A stretch of DNA of 64,000 nt from the NCBI GenBank assembly GCA_902518895.1, contig CABYHL010000004.1:1-64000 (forward strand). Direction: 5' to 3'. This document shows positions 62,827 through 64,000 of this stretch, piece by piece. The notes under the pieces were generated by a model, which was given only the letters and a program-made list of their open reading frames with translations, was not told the origin of the DNA and did no database searches. Source of the DNA: an uncultured Alphaproteobacteria bacterium. GTDB taxonomy: Bacteria; Pseudomonadota; Alphaproteobacteria; HIMB59; GCA-002718135. The position numbers were made by a program, and so were the translations under genes. The stretch's first letter is position 1. The number at the start of each line of letters is the position of its first letter.

Positions 62827-63867
62827 ATGAAAAAAGAACTATTAATGGGAACTGCTCTTGTTTCTACGCTTGGTGCTGCTTCAATTGCTGAAGCTGTAAC
62901 AGCTAGCATGAGTGGTAACCACCAAACTGGTATGGAGTTTGATTCACCTAACGGTGGAACTGACACTAATGCTCAGATTAATGATAACAATTTTACTGTT
63001 TCATTATCTGAAACTACTGATGGTGGTATGACTATTTCATCTAGCTTTAAAGTAATGGATGAAAATACAAAAGAAGATTATGATGCTGGATTTACTTTAG
63101 CATTTACTGATGGCTCTAAGCTTGATGTATTAAATGCTGGTAACGCTTCTGGTTCACACGCTGTATCTATACCTGGATCAGCTGGTGCTGAAGGTGTGGC
63201 TAATACTTCTACTAACAGTGCTCCAACTGGTCTTGATTTTGCTACTGGTTCGACTGCGTTTGGTATTGAGTATCACACTGCTGCTGATTTCTTAGCAGAC
63301 GGTTTAAAGGCATCTATTTCAATTTCAACTGACAGTGGTGCTGCTGCTGTATCTACTTACAGAACAGATAGTCACGTTGCAATTGGTGCTACTTATGTAA
63401 CTGACTTAGGTGATTCATCTGTAACAATCGGTGGTGGTTATTCAGCTACTGACGGTTCTAGAGATGGAACAATGCCTAATGATGATACTGCTGGTATGCA
63501 TGCTGGAATAAGTGCTGTAACTGGTGACTTAACAGTTGCTGTTGGTTTTGCTGACGGTTCTGTTGCTGGTACAAGTGACAACGGATCAGATGAATATACT
63601 GCTGAAGTTGTTAAAGCTGGTGTGAAGTATGTATCTGGCGATCTTACATTTAATGTAGGTTTTGCTTCAGGTGAAGCAGATGATCACGCTCTTGGCGGTT
63701 CTGACGGTGATGATGATTCACAAGATGTAACTTCTGCAAGTGTATCATATGCTGTGGCATCAGGTGTAACTGCAATTCTTGGTTATACAAGCACTTCGTC
63801 TACTGACGAAGGTGCAGGAACTGACGATGGATCTGCATGGTACATCGGTGCAAACATGTCATTCTAA
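62827..63867 (+). CDS. Porin-like outer-membrane beta-barrel protein
   Basis: The 346-residue protein has a signal peptide cut near AEA-VTASMSG. The mature part is rich in Gly, Ser, Thr, Ala and Asp and shows alternating beta strands. It ends in WYIGANMSF, with the C-terminal Phe recognised by the Bam machinery. This is typical of general porins of marine alphaproteobacteria. Codon use is visibly less AT-biased than in the neighbours (many GCT, GGT and ACT codons), as expected for very high expression. It has an AAAGGAG site, leader dyads and a strong terminator, so it is probably monocistronic. Confidence 0.9.
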   Translation: MKKELLMGTALVSTLGAASIAEAVTASMSGNHQTGMEFDSPNGGTDTNAQINDNNFTVSLSETTDGGMTISSSFKVMDENTKEDYDAGFTLAFTDGSKLDVLNAGNASGSHAVSIPGSAGAEGVANTSTNSAPTGLDFATGSTAFGIEYHTAADFLADGLKASISISTDSGAAAVSTYRTDSHVAIGATYVTDLGDSSVTIGGGYSATDGSRDGTMPNDDTAGMHAGISAVTGDLTVAVGFADGSVAGTSDNGSDEYTAEVVKAGVKYVSGDLTFNVGFASGEADDHALGGSDGDDDSQDVTSASVSYAVASGVTAILGYTSTSSTDEGAGTDDGSAWYIGANMSF

Positions 63868-63868
63868 T

Positions 63869-63922
63869 TAAAGATTTAATATCTTTAAAAACGGCACTTT
63901 TATTAGTGCCGTTTTTTTTTAT
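63869..63922 (+). terminator. Rho-independent terminator after the porin gene
   Basis: A small dyad AAAGAT/ATCTTT (63870-63886) is followed by the strong stem AACGGCACT/AGTGCCGTT and nine T. It belongs to the porin transcript. The remaining 78 bp to the window end show no gene. Confidence 0.92.
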
Positions 63923-64000
63923 GTTTTACTTTTAGCTCTCTTTACAATATTTAGAATTTAATGTTTTTAACAAGGCTAATCACTATACTATCTTTGTTTT

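Overview
The window is strongly AT-rich, tightly packed Gram-negative DNA with many 4-bp ATGA overlaps. Its gene content points to a streamlined marine alphaproteobacterium: a System I cytochrome c maturation operon beside aconitase, a Suv3-like helicase, HemY with a mitofilin-like partner, rsmB-heparinase-purH synteny, an RpoE/ChrR pair, an IalB-family protein and a retinal-synthesis cassette. A SAR11- or HIMB59-like lineage would fit, but the order cannot be fixed from sequence alone.

Layout. 1-5.0 kb (minus): partial Suv3-like helicase and acnA. 5.2-5.5 kb: a tiny Lys/Ala-rich protein with a structured leader and three hairpins after it. 5.6-10.9 kb: ccmABCDEFGH. 11-13 kb: orphan amino-acid binding protein, yggT, folD. 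13-15.6 kb (minus): GT9-like enzyme, argG, IalB-family protein. 15.7-21 kb: ECF sigma and ChrR-like protein, asparaginase II, DUF3429, fructosamine-kinase-like protein, asnB. 21-23 kb (minus): tandem Tas-like aldo/keto reductases. 23-28 kb: BI-1 protein, two TPR-glycosyltransferases, one more glycosyltransferase. 28-34.5 kb: hemY with mitofilin-like gene, tsaD, EVE protein, acs, tdk. 34.6-39 kb: rsmB, heparinase-like gene and a purH split into two ORFs. 39-44 kb: surface-glycan/modification genes (two 2OG-Fe(II) oxygenases, two glycosyltransferase-like proteins, two methyltransferases).

44.1-51.07 kb is the most unusual part: a tandem array of integrated segments at a tRNA-Gly(GCC) gene. The intact tRNA is at the right end, and three truncated copies of its 3' two-thirds lie at 44516, 45802 and 46382. 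Each segment carries its own segment-specific pair of short repeats spaced exactly 11 bp, present just inside both ends. This is the layout expected of integrase arm-type sites, and the motif differs in each of the four segments (TTGGAC, GTGTCCCCC, CTACTT, GGAGCG). Cargo is small: a 62-aa ORF, a sulfotransferase, an 86-aa ORF, and a block with two MORN-repeat proteins and a secreted protein. Only a truncated integrase remains. The array resembles nested satellite-type integrative elements.

51.1-55.4 kb (minus): crtI-crtB-crtY-blh, converting GGPP to retinal; no rhodopsin or crtE is in the window. 55.4-64 kb: YbaK/ProX-type deacylase, CnoX-like thioredoxin, LON-domain protein, UbiH-family hydroxylase, ftsK, lolA, a winged-helix regulator with a degenerate receiver, yggS, and a porin-like outer-membrane protein with dyads in its leader and a strong terminator.

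All family assignments come from reading motifs by eye; no database search was run.
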